DNA of 64,000 nt from CAIXZV01 sp963697365. Lineage in GTDB: Bacteria > Chloroflexota > Limnocylindria > Limnocylindrales > CSP1-4. The translations under genes and the position numbers were made by a program. The stretch's first letter is position 1; every line of letters starts with the position of its first letter. Shown here one piece after another: positions 49,229 to 64,000 of the stretch. The DNA is taken from assembly GCA_963697365.1 (NCBI GenBank), contig CAVONT010000017.1, positions 186,001 to 250,000 of the forward strand, given 5' to 3'. The notes beneath the pieces are model-generated. The model was not told the DNA's origin, searched no databases, and saw only the letters and a program-made list of their open reading frames with translations.

Positions 49229-50635
49229 CGATCCGACTGCAAGACACGCTCAGCGGTGAGACACGCCCGCTGGAGCCGCTGGAGCCCGGGCACGTCCGAA
49301 TCTACAGTTGCGGCCCCACCGTGTACGGGCCCGCCCACATCGGGAACTTCCGGTCGTTCCTGTTCGCTGACCTGCTCGTCCGCTTCCTGCGCTGGCGCGG
49401 CCTGCGGGTGACCTGGGTCATGAACCTCACCGACATCGACGACAAGATCATCCGGGGCGCGTCGGCCGAGGGCATCCCGTTCACCGAGCTGGCGGACCGG
49501 TACGCCGAGCGGTTCCTCGCCGATGCCGACGCGCTGGGCATGACCCGTCCCGACGTGCTGCCCCGGGCCACCGAGCACATCCCACAGATCGTCGAGCTCG
49601 TGACCGAGCTCCAGGCGAAGGGCCACGCCTACACCACGGAGGACGGCTCGGTCTTCTTCCGCATCGCCTCGTGGCCGGCGTACGGGCGGCTCGCCCGCCT
49701 CGACCCTGACAGCCTGCGCGTCGGCGAGCGCGTGGAGGCCGATGAGTACGGCAAGGACGATGTCCGCGACTTCGCGCTCTGGAAGGGCGCCAAGCCCGGC
49801 GAGCCCGCGTGGGAGACGGCGCTCGGCACGGGCCGGCCCGGCTGGCACATCGAGTGCTCGGCGATGAGCATGGCGCACCTCGGTCCGTCGTTCGACATCC
49901 ACACCGGGGGCGTGGACCTCGTGTTCCCGCATCACGAGGACGAGATCGCCCAGTCCGAGGCGGCCACCGGCCAGCCGCTGGTGGGCACGTGGCTGCACTG
50001 CGCCCACCTCCGGATGGGCGGTGAGAAGATGGCCAAGTCCACCGGCAACATCGCCCGGGTCGCCGATCTCGTGGCAGGCGGCGTGTCACCGCGCGCCCTG
50101 CGGTATTCGCTGATCGCGGTCCACTACCGGGCGCCGCTCAACTACTCCGACGAGTCGCTCGCCGCCGCCGCCGCCGCGATCGAGCGGATCGATGCGCTGC
50201 TCGCCGCGCTTGCGGCCTACACGGAGGAGCGCGAGGACGATCCCGGGCTGCCCGAGATGCTCGACGGGCGTGCGCTCGGCATTCGGCGCCGGCCTCGACG
50301 ACGACCTGAACGTGTCGGCTGCGCTGGCGGCCCTGTTCGACGGGATCAGGGAGCTCAACCGCCGGCTCGACGCCCGCTCGCTCTCCACGGCCGATGCCGG
50401 GCGTGCGCTCGCCCTCCTCCGCGACGTCGACCTGGTGCTGGGGATCGCTGCCCCGCCCGAGGCCGCGCTCGACCCGGATCTCGCGGCGCTGCTCGAGGCC
50501 AGGGTTGCGGCCCGGGCTGCGAAGCAGTGGGCGGAGTCGGACCGGCTCCGCGACGAGCTGGCCGCACGCGGCATCGCGGTGGAGGACACCCGGGACGGGC
50601 AGCGCTGGCGGCACATGGTGGCGTCCGGTGGCTGA
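49225..50635 (+). CDS. cysS: Cysteinyl-tRNA synthetase, apparent frameshift near 50262-50285
   Basis: Class I synthetase of about 470 residues. YSCGPTVYGPAHIGNFRSFL holds the zinc Cys and the HIGH motif, WHIECSAMSMAHLG and VFPHHEDEIAQSEA give the other zinc ligands, and KMAKSTGNI is KMSKS. The first frame is good to EMLDGRA (about 50270). The DALR-type C-terminus (FGAGLDDDLNVSAALAALFD to the TGA at 50633-50635) is in the next frame. Length 1411 (3n+1) implies one extra base. An essential gene, so a sequence error is likeliest. The ATG overlaps the ispDF stop by 4 bases, and rlmB starts 8 bases before the end. Confidence 0.93.
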
Positions 50636-52313
50636 CCGGCCGCGCCACGACGACGGCCGCCCGCCGCGCCACGACGACGGCCGCCCGCCGCGCCACGACG
50701 ACGGCAGGGGCCACCACGGCGCCGACCGCCGGCATGATCCGCACCCCGGCCACAGGGGCCCGCGGCCCTATGGCACGCGTCCGGGCGGGGGAGGCCATCC
50801 GGGTCAGGGTAGCCAGCAGCCTTGGAGCGACAGGGCGCCCAGGCCCTGGGAGACCGGGGACCGAAGCCCCGCCGCGGGCGATGGTCGAGGCCGGGACCAT
50901 GACCGTCCCCGGTACGACGGCCCCCGCCACGACGACCGTCCCCGCCACGACGACGGCCCCCGCCACGACGGCCCCCGCCACGACGACGGCCCCCGCCACG
51001 ACGGCCCCCGCCACGACGGCCCCCGCCACGACGGCCCCCGCCACGACGGCCCCCGCCACGACGGCCCCCGCCACGAAGACCGTCCCCGGTACGACAACCG
51101 CAACCAGGGTCCTCGCCGACCTCCCCATGCCGCGCAGGGCGGCCCCGGCCGACCGGGCTATGGCCCGGCCGCACGGTACGACACCCGCCCGCCGCGACCG
51201 ATCGACCCGACCTTGCGTCTGGCCGAGGACGAGGAGCTGGTCGCCGGTCGTCGCCCCGTCGAGGAGGCGTTCGTCGCGCGACGGGAGGCACGACGGCTCC
51301 TCGTCGTGCCCCAGCGCCGGCATGCGCTCGAGAAGCTGGTCCTCCACGCCACGTCCCTGCGCATCCCGGTCCTCGAGGTGGAGGGCGGCACGCTCACCGC
51401 GGTGACCGGCTTCGACGGCCACCAGGGCATCGCGCTCGTGGTCGCGGCCCGTCGCTGGGCCACCCCCGACGACATCCTCGCGGTGGCCATCGAGCGCGGG
51501 CAGGACCCCCTGATCGTGGTGCTCGACTCGCTCGAGGATCCGCAGAACGTCGGCACGCTCCTTCGGACGGCAGAGGCATCCGGTGTCCATGGCGCGATCT
51601 TCCCGACCCATCGCCAGGCGCCGCTCACGCCGGCCGCCGTGAAGGCATCGGCCGGCGCCGTCGAGCACCTCCGGCTCGCCCCCGTGGACGACCTTCCGGG
51701 CGCCCTTGCCGACCTCCATGGTCGCGGCCTGCGGATCGTCGGGGCGGACGGCGACGCTCCGCTCACGGCCAGGGAGGCGGACCTGCGTGGCCCGGTGGCC
51801 ATCGTGGTGGGCAGCGAGGGCCGAGGTCTCGGACCGGCCGTCCGGCGTCGCTGCGACCTCCTGGTGCGGATCCCGATGCACGGACGCATCGAGTCGCTCA
51901 ACGCCGCAGTGGCGGGCTCGATCCTGCTCTACGAGGTGGCAGCCCAGCGGGGCCTCGAGGCCGCGGCACCGGACTCCGTGGGAGCCGCAGAGCCCGGCGA
52001 CGATCCCGTCGACGACCCCGCGGGCGACCCGGTGGCCGACGTGGCAGAGGACCGCCGTCCAGGGGCATCCGGCGAGCCTGACGGAGCGCCCGAGGTGACC
52101 GACGATGGGCAACCGGGCGAGGCAGACGACGACGACCTCCTGCCCGGCGGCCCGGCCGTCCCGGCACAGGCCGCGGGGGGCGACGAACCTCCGTTCCGAG
52201 GTTTGACGCCCACGGCGGTGGGCCGTATCATTCCTCGGCTCGCAGGGTCCTACTCTTGTTTGACTGTGCGCGCTCGCCGACGTAGCTCAATTGGTAGAGC
52301 AGCGGTTTTGTAA
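50628..52313 (+). CDS. 23S rRNA/tRNA 2'-O-methyltransferase, TrmH/RlmB family, with Arg-His-Asp-Gly-Pro repeat N-terminus
   Basis: SPOUT methyltransferase. From about residue 195 it is a normal RlmB: ELVAGRRPVEEAF (substrate-binding domain), LDSLEDPQNVGTLLRTAEAS, PVAIVVGSEGRGLGP and RIPMHGRIESLNAAVAGSIL (knot and cofactor motifs). Residues 1-190 are extreme low complexity, many copies of RHDDGP or RHDGP, with Arg/His/Asp/Gly/Pro almost only. A ~90-residue acidic tail follows the catalytic domain (DDPVDDPAGDP). The frame stops only at 52311-52313, inside tRNA-Thr and after the tRNA promoter, so the true end is probably near 52200, lost by an indel. GTG start at 50628. Probably targets G2251 of 23S or a related site. 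Confidence 0.8.
   Translation: MADRPRHDDGRPPRHDDGRPPRHDDGRGHHGADRRHDPHPGHRGPRPYGTRPGGGGHPGQGSQQPWSDRAPRPWETGDRSPAAGDGRGRDHDRPRYDGPRHDDRPRHDDGPRHDGPRHDDGPRHDGPRHDGPRHDGPRHDGPRHDGPRHEDRPRYDNRNQGPRRPPHAAQGGPGRPGYGPAARYDTRPPRPIDPTLRLAEDEELVAGRRPVEEAFVARREARRLLVVPQRRHALEKLVLHATSLRIPVLEVEGGTLTAVTGFDGHQGIALVVAARRWATPDDILAVAIERGQDPLIVVLDSLEDPQNVGTLLRTAEASGVHGAIFPTHRQAPLTPAAVKASAGAVEHLRLAPVDDLPGALADLHGRGLRIVGADGDAPLTAREADLRGPVAIVVGSEGRGLGPAVRRRCDLLVRIPMHGRIESLNAAVAGSILLYEVAAQRGLEAAAPDSVGAAEPGDDPVDDPAGDPVADVAEDRRPGASGEPDGAPEVTDDGQPGEADDDDLLPGGPAVPAQAAGGDEPPFRGLTPTAVGRIIPRLAGSYSCLTVRARRRSSIGRAAVL
50915..51093 (+). repeat. Tandem 15-bp repeat inside the methyltransferase gene
   Basis: A 15-bp unit (ACGGCCCCCGCCACG) is repeated perfectly from about 50998 to 51075, with 18-bp variants (an extra Asp codon) on either side. 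It encodes DGPRH repeats. Such arrays slip easily, so copy number in the assembly is uncertain. Confidence 0.85.
52203..52231 (+). promoter_or_regulatory. Promoter of the tRNA-Thr-tuf transcript
   Basis: TTGACG (52203-52208), a 17-nt spacer and TATCAT (52226-52231), start near 52239, 37 nt before the first tRNA-Thr. It overlaps the apparent end of the methyltransferase frame. Confidence 0.7.
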
Positions 52314-52351
52314 ACCGCCGGTTCCGGGTTCGAGTCCCGTCGTCGGCTCCA
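52276..52351 (+). tRNA. tRNA-Thr (TGT)
   Basis: A 76-nt tRNA. Acceptor GCCGACG/CGTCGGC, anticodon stem GCGGT/ACCGC with loop TTTGTAA, encoded CCA. tRNA-Thr beside tuf is a common bacterial arrangement. Confidence 0.97.
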
Positions 52352-52406
52352 ACAGGCAATGCACGTGTCCAGGGGGACACGCCGGGGTCGGCGGTGTCTC
52401 CTCCGG

Positions 52407-52482
52407 GCCCAGATAGCTCAGCTGGCAGAGCACATCCTTGGTAAGGATGAGGTCACGGGTTCGAATCCCGTTCTGGGCTCCA
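52407..52482 (+). tRNA. tRNA-Thr (GGT)
   Basis: A 76-nt tRNA. Acceptor GCCCAGA/TCTGGGC, anticodon stem CATCC/GGATG with loop TTGGTAA, encoded CCA. 65 bp before tuf. Confidence 0.97.
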
Positions 52483-52547
52483 TCTCTCGACGATACCGGT
52501 CCGAACCGGCGGCCAGCACCGCCCAGCAGTGGAGTGAGAAGGGTCCT

Positions 52548-53747
<1,200 letters not shown>

Positions 53748-53756
53748 GAAGGCAGC

Positions 53757-53921
53757 ATGGCCAAGGTTGAAGCGCGCCCGGTGATCCAGCTCGCCTGTAC
53801 CGAGTGCAAGCAGCGGAACTACACGACGCGCAAGAACAAGAAGAACGATCCCAACCGGATCGAACTCCTGAAGTACTGCCCTCGCGAGCGGCGGCACACG
53901 CTGCACCGCGAGGCGAAGTAG
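53757..53921 (+). CDS. rpmG: 50S ribosomal protein L33
   Basis: A 54-residue ribosomal protein, MAKVEARPVIQLACTECKQR onwards, ending HTLHREAK. The zinc-type L33 has two CxxC pairs. Here the first pair (Cys14, Cys17) and Cys41 remain, but the fourth Cys is replaced (CPRE, Glu44), so zinc binding may be weak or use the nearby His. Start ATG 9 bp after the tuf stop, with AAGGCAGC before it. Position between tuf and secE is as usual in Gram-positives. Confidence 0.93.
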   Translation: MAKVEARPVIQLACTECKQRNYTTRKNKKNDPNRIELLKYCPRERRHTLHREAK

Positions 53922-53937
53922 CCGGAAGGACCTCCGC

Positions 53938-54013
53938 AGGGGTGTAGCTCAATTGGCAGAGCACCGGTCTCCAAAACCGGGGGTTGTAGGTTCGAGTCCT
54001 ATCGCCCCTGCCA
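53938..54013 (+). tRNA. tRNA-Trp (CCA)
   Basis: A 76-nt tRNA. Acceptor AGGGGTG/CGCCCCT (one T-G pair), anticodon stem CCGGT/ACCGG with loop CTCCAAA, encoded CCA. tRNA-Trp just before secE is found in many bacteria. Confidence 0.97.
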
Positions 54014-54040
54014 CCTCCTTCCAGCGCTGAAAAGGCATCC

Positions 54041-54232
54041 GTGAAGCGTTTTCGCCAGTTCATCAAGGAATCCTGGTCCGAGCTCAAGAAGGTCTCGTGG
54101 CCGACCCGGCTCCAGGTGCGCAACCTGACGATCCTGGTCTTCGTGATCTCGTTTGTCGTCGGGCTGTACATCACCGTCCTCGACGCGGCGTTCACCGAGC
54201 TCATCAAGCTCCTCTCGGGCGTGATCGCATGA
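54041..54232 (+). CDS. secE: Preprotein translocase subunit SecE
   Basis: A 63-residue single-span SecE. A basic amphipathic helix (FIKESWSELKKVSWPTR, with the conserved KVSWP) is followed by one membrane helix (about 29-50). Part of the SecYEG channel. GTG start at 54041 with AAAGG upstream. The stop overlaps the nusG ATG (ATGA). Confidence 0.95.
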   Translation: MKRFRQFIKESWSELKKVSWPTRLQVRNLTILVFVISFVVGLYITVLDAAFTELIKLLSGVIA

Positions 54233-54801
54233 GCGAGCAGCTGGCGGTCACGCGTGCTCCCGAGAAGCGCTGGTACGTGATCCACACGTACTCGGGCTAC
54301 GAGAACAAGGTCAAGGCGAACCTCGAGCACCGCATCGAGTCGATGGGCATGGAGGACAAGATCTTCCAGGTCCTCGTCCCGATGGAGGACGAGATCGAGA
54401 TCCGCCAGGGCCAGCGGCACACCGTCCAGAAGAAGGTCTACCCGGGCTACGTGCTGGTCGAGATGATCCTCGACCCCGAGTCCTGGTTCGTCGTCCGGAA
54501 CACCCCGGGCGTCACGAGCTTCGTCGGCAGCGGCAACATCCCCGGGATGCGCAGCGAGCCGATCCCGCTCGACGAGACCGAGGTCAAGCAAATCCTCCGG
54601 CACATGGGCGTGGAAACGCCGAAGTACCGGGTCGCGTTCACCAAGGGCCAGAGCGTGCGCGTCACCGACGGACCGTTCGCGGAGTTCATCGGCACCGTCG
54701 ACGAGGTCAACCCGGAGCGCAACAAGCTGAAGGTCCTCGTGAGCATCTTCGGCCGGGAGACCCCGGTCGAGCTCGACTTCCTGCAAGTCGAGAAACTCTA
54801 A
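54229..54801 (+). CDS. nusG: Transcription termination/antitermination protein NusG
   Basis: A 190-residue NusG. The NGN domain starts WYVIHTYSGYENKVKANLE and includes PGYVLVEM and VRNTPGVTSFVG. The C-terminal KOW domain is KGQSVRVTDGPFAEFIGTVD with VLVSIFGRETPVELDFLQV. Binds RNA polymerase and affects pausing, Rho action and ribosome coupling. 4-base overlap with secE; rplK follows after 25 bp. Confidence 0.97.
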   Translation: MSEQLAVTRAPEKRWYVIHTYSGYENKVKANLEHRIESMGMEDKIFQVLVPMEDEIEIRQGQRHTVQKKVYPGYVLVEMILDPESWFVVRNTPGVTSFVGSGNIPGMRSEPIPLDETEVKQILRHMGVETPKYRVAFTKGQSVRVTDGPFAEFIGTVDEVNPERNKLKVLVSIFGRETPVELDFLQVEKL

Positions 54802-54826
54802 ATCGAGGCAGGAGCGAGCTAGAACC

Positions 54827-55252
54827 GTGGCCAAGAAGATCCGAATCGTCCTCACCCTCCAGCTGCCGGCCGGCAAGGCGACGCCCGCCCCGCCCGTCGG
54901 CACCGCGCTGGGCCCGCACGGCATCAACATCGTCGAGTTCACGAAGTCCTACAACGAGAAGACGGCGGACAAGGCCGGACAGGTCATTCCCGCCCAGATC
55001 ACGATCTTCGAGGATCGCTCGTTCACCTTCGTCCTCAAGACGCCGCCTGCGCCGGACCTCCTGCGCAAGGCCGCCGGTGTCACCGCCGGCTCCGCCACCG
55101 CCGGCAAGGAAGTGGTCGGCAGCGTCACCAAGGACCAGGTCCGCCAGATCGCCGAGCTCAAGATGCCCGACCTCAACGTCAACGACGTCGAGGCCGGCAT
55201 GAAGGTGATCGAGGGCACCGCCCGCAGCATGGGCATCGAGGTCGTCGGCTAG
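54827..55252 (+). CDS. rplK: 50S ribosomal protein L11
   Basis: A 141-residue protein of the GTPase-associated centre. AKKIRIVLTLQLPAGKATPA, PPVGTALGPHGINIVEF and the RNA-binding C-terminal domain with MPDLNVNDVEAGMKVIEGTA. GTG start at 54827. The N-terminus has VLTLQLPAGKA where most L11 have VKLQIPAGKA. Confidence 0.97.
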   Translation: MAKKIRIVLTLQLPAGKATPAPPVGTALGPHGINIVEFTKSYNEKTADKAGQVIPAQITIFEDRSFTFVLKTPPAPDLLRKAAGVTAGSATAGKEVVGSVTKDQVRQIAELKMPDLNVNDVEAGMKVIEGTARSMGIEVVG

Positions 55253-55337
55253 AGCAGCCGGCAGGCGCCCGGGATGGACCCCGGCCCGGGCGCGCATCCA
55301 TAGGGGCAGGTCGCCAACGACCGAAGGAGCACGAACC

Positions 55338-56042
55338 ATGCCCGATCGCGGCAAGCGCTACCAGGATCTCGCGAAGCTCGTCGACCGCACCCAGGCCTAC
55401 CCCGTCGCCGAGGCCGTCGCCCTCGCGAAGGAGACCTCCACCGTCAAGTTCGACCCGTCCGTCGAGGCGCACCTCCGGCTCGGCGTCGATCCCCGTCACG
55501 CCGACCAGATGGTCCGTGGCACGGTTGTCCTCCCGCACGGGACGGGCAAGGTCATCCGCGTCGCGGTGTTCGCCCAGGGCGAGAAGGCCCAGGAGGCCCT
55601 CCGCGCCGGTGCCGACGAGGTGGGTTCCGAGGACCTCGTCAAGAAGATCGAGGCCGGCTGGCTCGAGTTCGATGTCGCGATCGCGGCGCCGGACGTGATG
55701 GGCATGGTCGGCAAGCTCGGCCGGATCCTAGGCCGCCGTGGCCTCATGCCGAACCCCAAGGCAGGCACGGTCACGTTCGACATCGAGCGTGCGGTCAAGG
55801 AGGTCAAGGGGGGCCGCGTCGAGTTCAAGGTCGACAAGGGCGCCATCATCCACGTCCCTGTCGGCAAGGCCTCCTTCGACGCGCAGCAGCTCGAGGACAA
55901 CCTTGCCGCCCTGGTGGACGCGGTCAACCGCGCCAAGCCCTCGGGTGCCAAGGGCCAGTACCTGCGCACCCTGTCGGTGGCCACCACCATGGGCCCCGGC
56001 ATCCGCGTCGACATCCCGAGCGTCCTCGCCGTCGCCAAGTAG
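55338..56042 (+). CDS. rplA: 50S ribosomal protein L1
   Basis: A 234-residue L1-stalk protein: RYQDLAKLVDRTQAYPVAEA, ADQMVRGTVVLPHGTGK, GKLGRILGRRGLMPNPKAGT and the C-terminal YLRTLSVATTMGPGIRVD. GAAGGAG site before the ATG. The 85-bp gap to rplK contains a GC-rich stem (GCGCCCGGG...CCCGGGCGC) that could be the L1 autoregulation site. Confidence 0.97.
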   Translation: MPDRGKRYQDLAKLVDRTQAYPVAEAVALAKETSTVKFDPSVEAHLRLGVDPRHADQMVRGTVVLPHGTGKVIRVAVFAQGEKAQEALRAGADEVGSEDLVKKIEAGWLEFDVAIAAPDVMGMVGKLGRILGRRGLMPNPKAGTVTFDIERAVKEVKGGRVEFKVDKGAIIHVPVGKASFDAQQLEDNLAALVDAVNRAKPSGAKGQYLRTLSVATTMGPGIRVDIPSVLAVAK

Positions 56043-56424
56043 CGACCCGCGAGGGACCATGGCTTCGGGCTCCCACCCGGGGCCGCATCATATGCACGGT
56101 CACGCCGAGAGGTGATGGCTGTACCAATAGAAGACGGATCGCCGCAGACAGCCTGCGCCCCGCACGACGCCGACCGGCCGCAAGGCCTCGCCGACGTCGG
56201 GGGCTTGATCCGCCGGACCGGACCGGACCTCATCCCACGCGGATGGGGCAGGGGACGCCGGCGGGCACGCCGAGGCAGAGGCCATCGCCCCGACTCCTTG
56301 CGGAGTGGGTCGCGCCCCCTGCGCACGTGGCCCGTCGCAGGGGATGAACCGGTGCCAACCACACCGGGCGCACCCACCGCCGCGCGCCGGCTGCGCGCAG
56401 GAGCAAGGAGGTCAAGGAGGCTCG
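56043..56424 (+). promoter_or_regulatory. Leader of rplJ-rplL (candidate L10 leader)
   Basis: A 382-bp gene-free stretch before rplJ. It contains CCCCTGCG/CGCAGGGG (56316-56323 with 56336-56343) and, next to it, CCGGTG-CCAACCA-CACCGG (56349-56367). Other bacteria have an L10(L12)4-binding autoregulatory leader at exactly this place, and these hairpins just before the ribosome-binding site fit that. I could not match the full consensus. The frames open here are shadows. Confidence 0.5.
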
Positions 56425-56961
56425 ATGCCGACCGAGGCCAAGCGAGAGACGATCGAGGAGCTGCGTGCCGTCGTGGACGCACATCCGACGATGATCGTGT
56501 CCGAATACCGCGGCCTCAAGGTGAAGGAGATCACCGAGATCCGGCGCGCGCTGCGCAAGAGCGACGTGCAGTACCGGGTCGTCAAGAACCGCCTGATGCG
56601 GATCGCAGCGCAGGAGAACCCTGCCGCGGCCGCACTGTCCCCGCTGCTCACCGGCCCGTCGGCAATCGCCTTCGGCACCGATGAGGCGGCGACGGCCAAG
56701 GCGGTCCTCGATGCCGTCCGCCCGTACGCCAAGATCGTGAAGATCACCGGTGGCGTCCTGGGCAGCACGGCAATCAACGCCGATGGCGTGACCCGGCTTG
56801 CCACCCTTCCGTCCCGCGAGGTTCTCCTCGCCGAGGCGATCGGTGCAATCTCGGCTCCGCTGTCGACCGTCGCCGGCCTGTTCGACGCCCCCGGGCGCGA
56901 CGTGGTGGGCCTGGTCCAGGCGCTGATCGACAAGCGCGGCGGCGACGCCGCTGCGGCCTGA
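56425..56961 (+). CDS. rplJ: 50S ribosomal protein L10
   Basis: A 178-residue base of the L12 stalk: MPTEAKRETIEELRAVVDAH, SEYRGLKVKEITEIRRALRK, YRVVKNRLMRIAAQ and the Ala-rich C-terminal helix that binds L12 dimers (DVVGLVQALIDKRGGDAAAA). ATG at 56425 with GGAGG 5-7 nt upstream; a second AAGGAGG lies a little further up. Confidence 0.96.
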   Translation: MPTEAKRETIEELRAVVDAHPTMIVSEYRGLKVKEITEIRRALRKSDVQYRVVKNRLMRIAAQENPAAAALSPLLTGPSAIAFGTDEAATAKAVLDAVRPYAKIVKITGGVLGSTAINADGVTRLATLPSREVLLAEAIGAISAPLSTVAGLFDAPGRDVVGLVQALIDKRGGDAAAA

Positions 56962-57026
56962 CCCTCACCTTCGAGACCTATCCCGCGCCCGCTGACGGCG
57001 CGCCACCACCAGGAGATAGCACCACC

Positions 57027-57416
57027 ATGGCCAAGCTTTCCATCGAGGAGCTGCTCGCCGCTTTCGAGCAGATGACCGTCCTCGAGCTGTCCGACTTCAA
57101 GAAGGCCTTCGAGGAGAAGTTCGGCGTCACCGCCGCCGCTCCGGTCGCCGTTGCCGCGGTTGCCGCCGGCGCCGCCCCGGCCGCCGCCGCCGTCGAGGAG
57201 GAGCAGACCGAGTTCTCCGCCGTCCTCACCGAGATCGGCCCGAACAAGATCCCGGTCATCAAGGTCGTCCGCGAGCTGACCGGCCTCGGCCTCAAGGAGG
57301 CCAAGGACCTGGTCGACGCTGCCCCCAAGCCGGTGAAGGAGGGCATCGCCAAGGACGAGGCCGAGAAGATCAAGGCCGCGCTCGAGGACCAGGGCGCCAA
57401 GGTCGAGATCAAGTAG
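57027..57416 (+). CDS. rplL: 50S ribosomal protein L7/L12
   Basis: A 129-residue stalk protein. N-terminal dimerisation domain KLSIEELLAAFEQMTVLELS, an Ala/Pro-rich hinge (about 35-58) and the C-terminal factor-binding domain with KVVRELTGLGLKEAKDLVDA and PVKEGIAKDEAEKIKAALED. 65 bp after rplJ. Codon use shows high expression. Confidence 0.97.
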   Translation: MAKLSIEELLAAFEQMTVLELSDFKKAFEEKFGVTAAAPVAVAAVAAGAAPAAAAVEEEQTEFSAVLTEIGPNKIPVIKVVRELTGLGLKEAKDLVDAAPKPVKEGIAKDEAEKIKAALEDQGAKVEIK

Positions 57417-57582
57417 GATCGTGTTCGTCGCGCGGCGGTGGCTCCAGCCCGGATCCGCCGCCCGCCCGGACACAGTGTGGGTCGATCTGCAGTAGACGGC
57501 GTCAGCCGGCATTCCCGGCCTTCACACCACACCGGACGAGCGATGGCCCCCGGGTCGTCGCTCGTACTGCTGCGCCCTGGGG

Positions 57583-57610
57583 TTGACATTGGCGACGAGC
57601 GCGGTATCCT
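57583..57610 (+). promoter_or_regulatory. Promoter of rpoB-rpoC
   Basis: TTGACA (57583-57588), a 16-nt spacer and TATCCT (57605-57610); start near 57618. It gives rpoBC a promoter of its own apart from the ribosomal protein genes. Confidence 0.7.
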
Positions 57611-57670
57611 ACTCCTTCTGTGAGCGCGGCCGTTCCCCCTTTCTCCCACTCCGACAAGGAGTCGTCCTTC

Positions 57671-61141
<3,471 letters not shown>

Positions 61142-61247
61142 CACCAGGACCATCCGCACGGAGGGGGCTCGGCGTCCGGCCGGCCCGATCCCCCCTCGCT
61201 GAACGCAACGTACGCGCCACCTGGCCGCTGTGGCGCGGAGGAGACCG

Positions 61248-64000
<2,753 letters not shown>

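Noticed and set aside
50915..51093. Regular repeats as a possible CRISPR array
   Set aside because: The units are 15-18 bp, contiguous without spacers and in coding frame.
50638..51405. Plus-strand Thr/Ala-rich frame (TTAPATTAPA repeats) continuing from cysS
   Set aside because: It is cysS read past its frame break into the wrong frame of the next gene; it is not a mucin-like protein.
50086..52112. Minus-strand frames with VAGAV or RGGG repeats
   Set aside because: Antisense of the 15-bp tandem array in the methyltransferase gene; the plus-strand frame joins to a real SPOUT domain.

Overview
The window is a high-GC (about 70% by eye) bacterial chromosome segment with one complete rRNA operon (16S-tRNA-Ile-tRNA-Ala-23S-5S). 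The 16S has the general look of Chloroflexota; my impression is an uncultured soil/freshwater group of the Ellin6529/Limnocylindria kind, but I could not run a search. The gene content is mostly housekeeping. All tRNAs have CCA encoded. No prophage, insertion sequence or CRISPR array was seen.

Layout. 1-5.4 kb: end of cydD, cydC, then an accessory patch with two VapBC-type toxin-antitoxin pairs, an amidase and the remains of a third PIN toxin. 5.4-13.9 kb, minus strand: one tightly overlapping operon, aroF-aroA-aroE-aroC-aroK/B fusion-chorismate mutase-GluQ-like-HAD-small membrane protein, led by a promoter and an RNA leader with a terminator hairpin just before aroF. 14-20.4 kb: VanW-type surface protein, tRNA-Ser(GCT), tRNA-Arg(GCG), META lipoprotein, an amine/amino-acid oxidase and a nucleoside hydrolase. 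20.4-24.3 kb: two CDP-polyol phosphotransferases (TagF/TarL-like) around a fused cytidylyltransferase-SDR that resembles Haemophilus Bcs1/Acs1 (CDP-ribitol synthesis), i.e. a teichoic-acid-like polymer cassette. 24.3-29.1 kb: membrane coiled-coil protein, HIBADH-like dehydrogenase, PPi-type phosphofructokinase, a TadA homologue lacking the catalytic Glu, MFS transporter. 29.1-38.4 kb: two tRNA-Ser, large SRP RNA, dnaX, ybaB, recR, a 61-aa membrane protein and the rRNA operon. 38.4-64 kb: LysM protein, fpg, rpsA, clpC-radA-yacL-ispDF-cysS-rlmB, tRNA-Thr x2, tuf, rpmG, tRNA-Trp, secE-nusG-rplK-rplA-rplJ-rplL and rpoB-rpoC (rpoC runs off the end).

Two stretches keep gene orders known from Bacillus (tadA-scr-dnaX-yaaK-recR-rrn, and clpC-radA-yacL-ispD-ispF-cysS-rlmB-rpmG-secE-nusG-rplKAJL-rpoBC), which supports the ortholog calls.

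Points that stand out: (i) loss of the catalytic Glu in the TadA homologue together with a G34 (GCG) tRNA-Arg where bacteria normally have A34; (ii) a recurrent TAnnnT box 6-7 nt before the start codon in seven genes, implying leaderless mRNAs; (iii) an uncharacterised structured leader before aroF; (iv) the CDP-ribitol-like cassette; (v) very long low-complexity extensions on S1 and RlmB. Six genes, including aroC, dnaX and cysS, show a single-base frame break. Because these hit core genes, I think most are sequence errors, and those genes are annotated as intact with the break marked.
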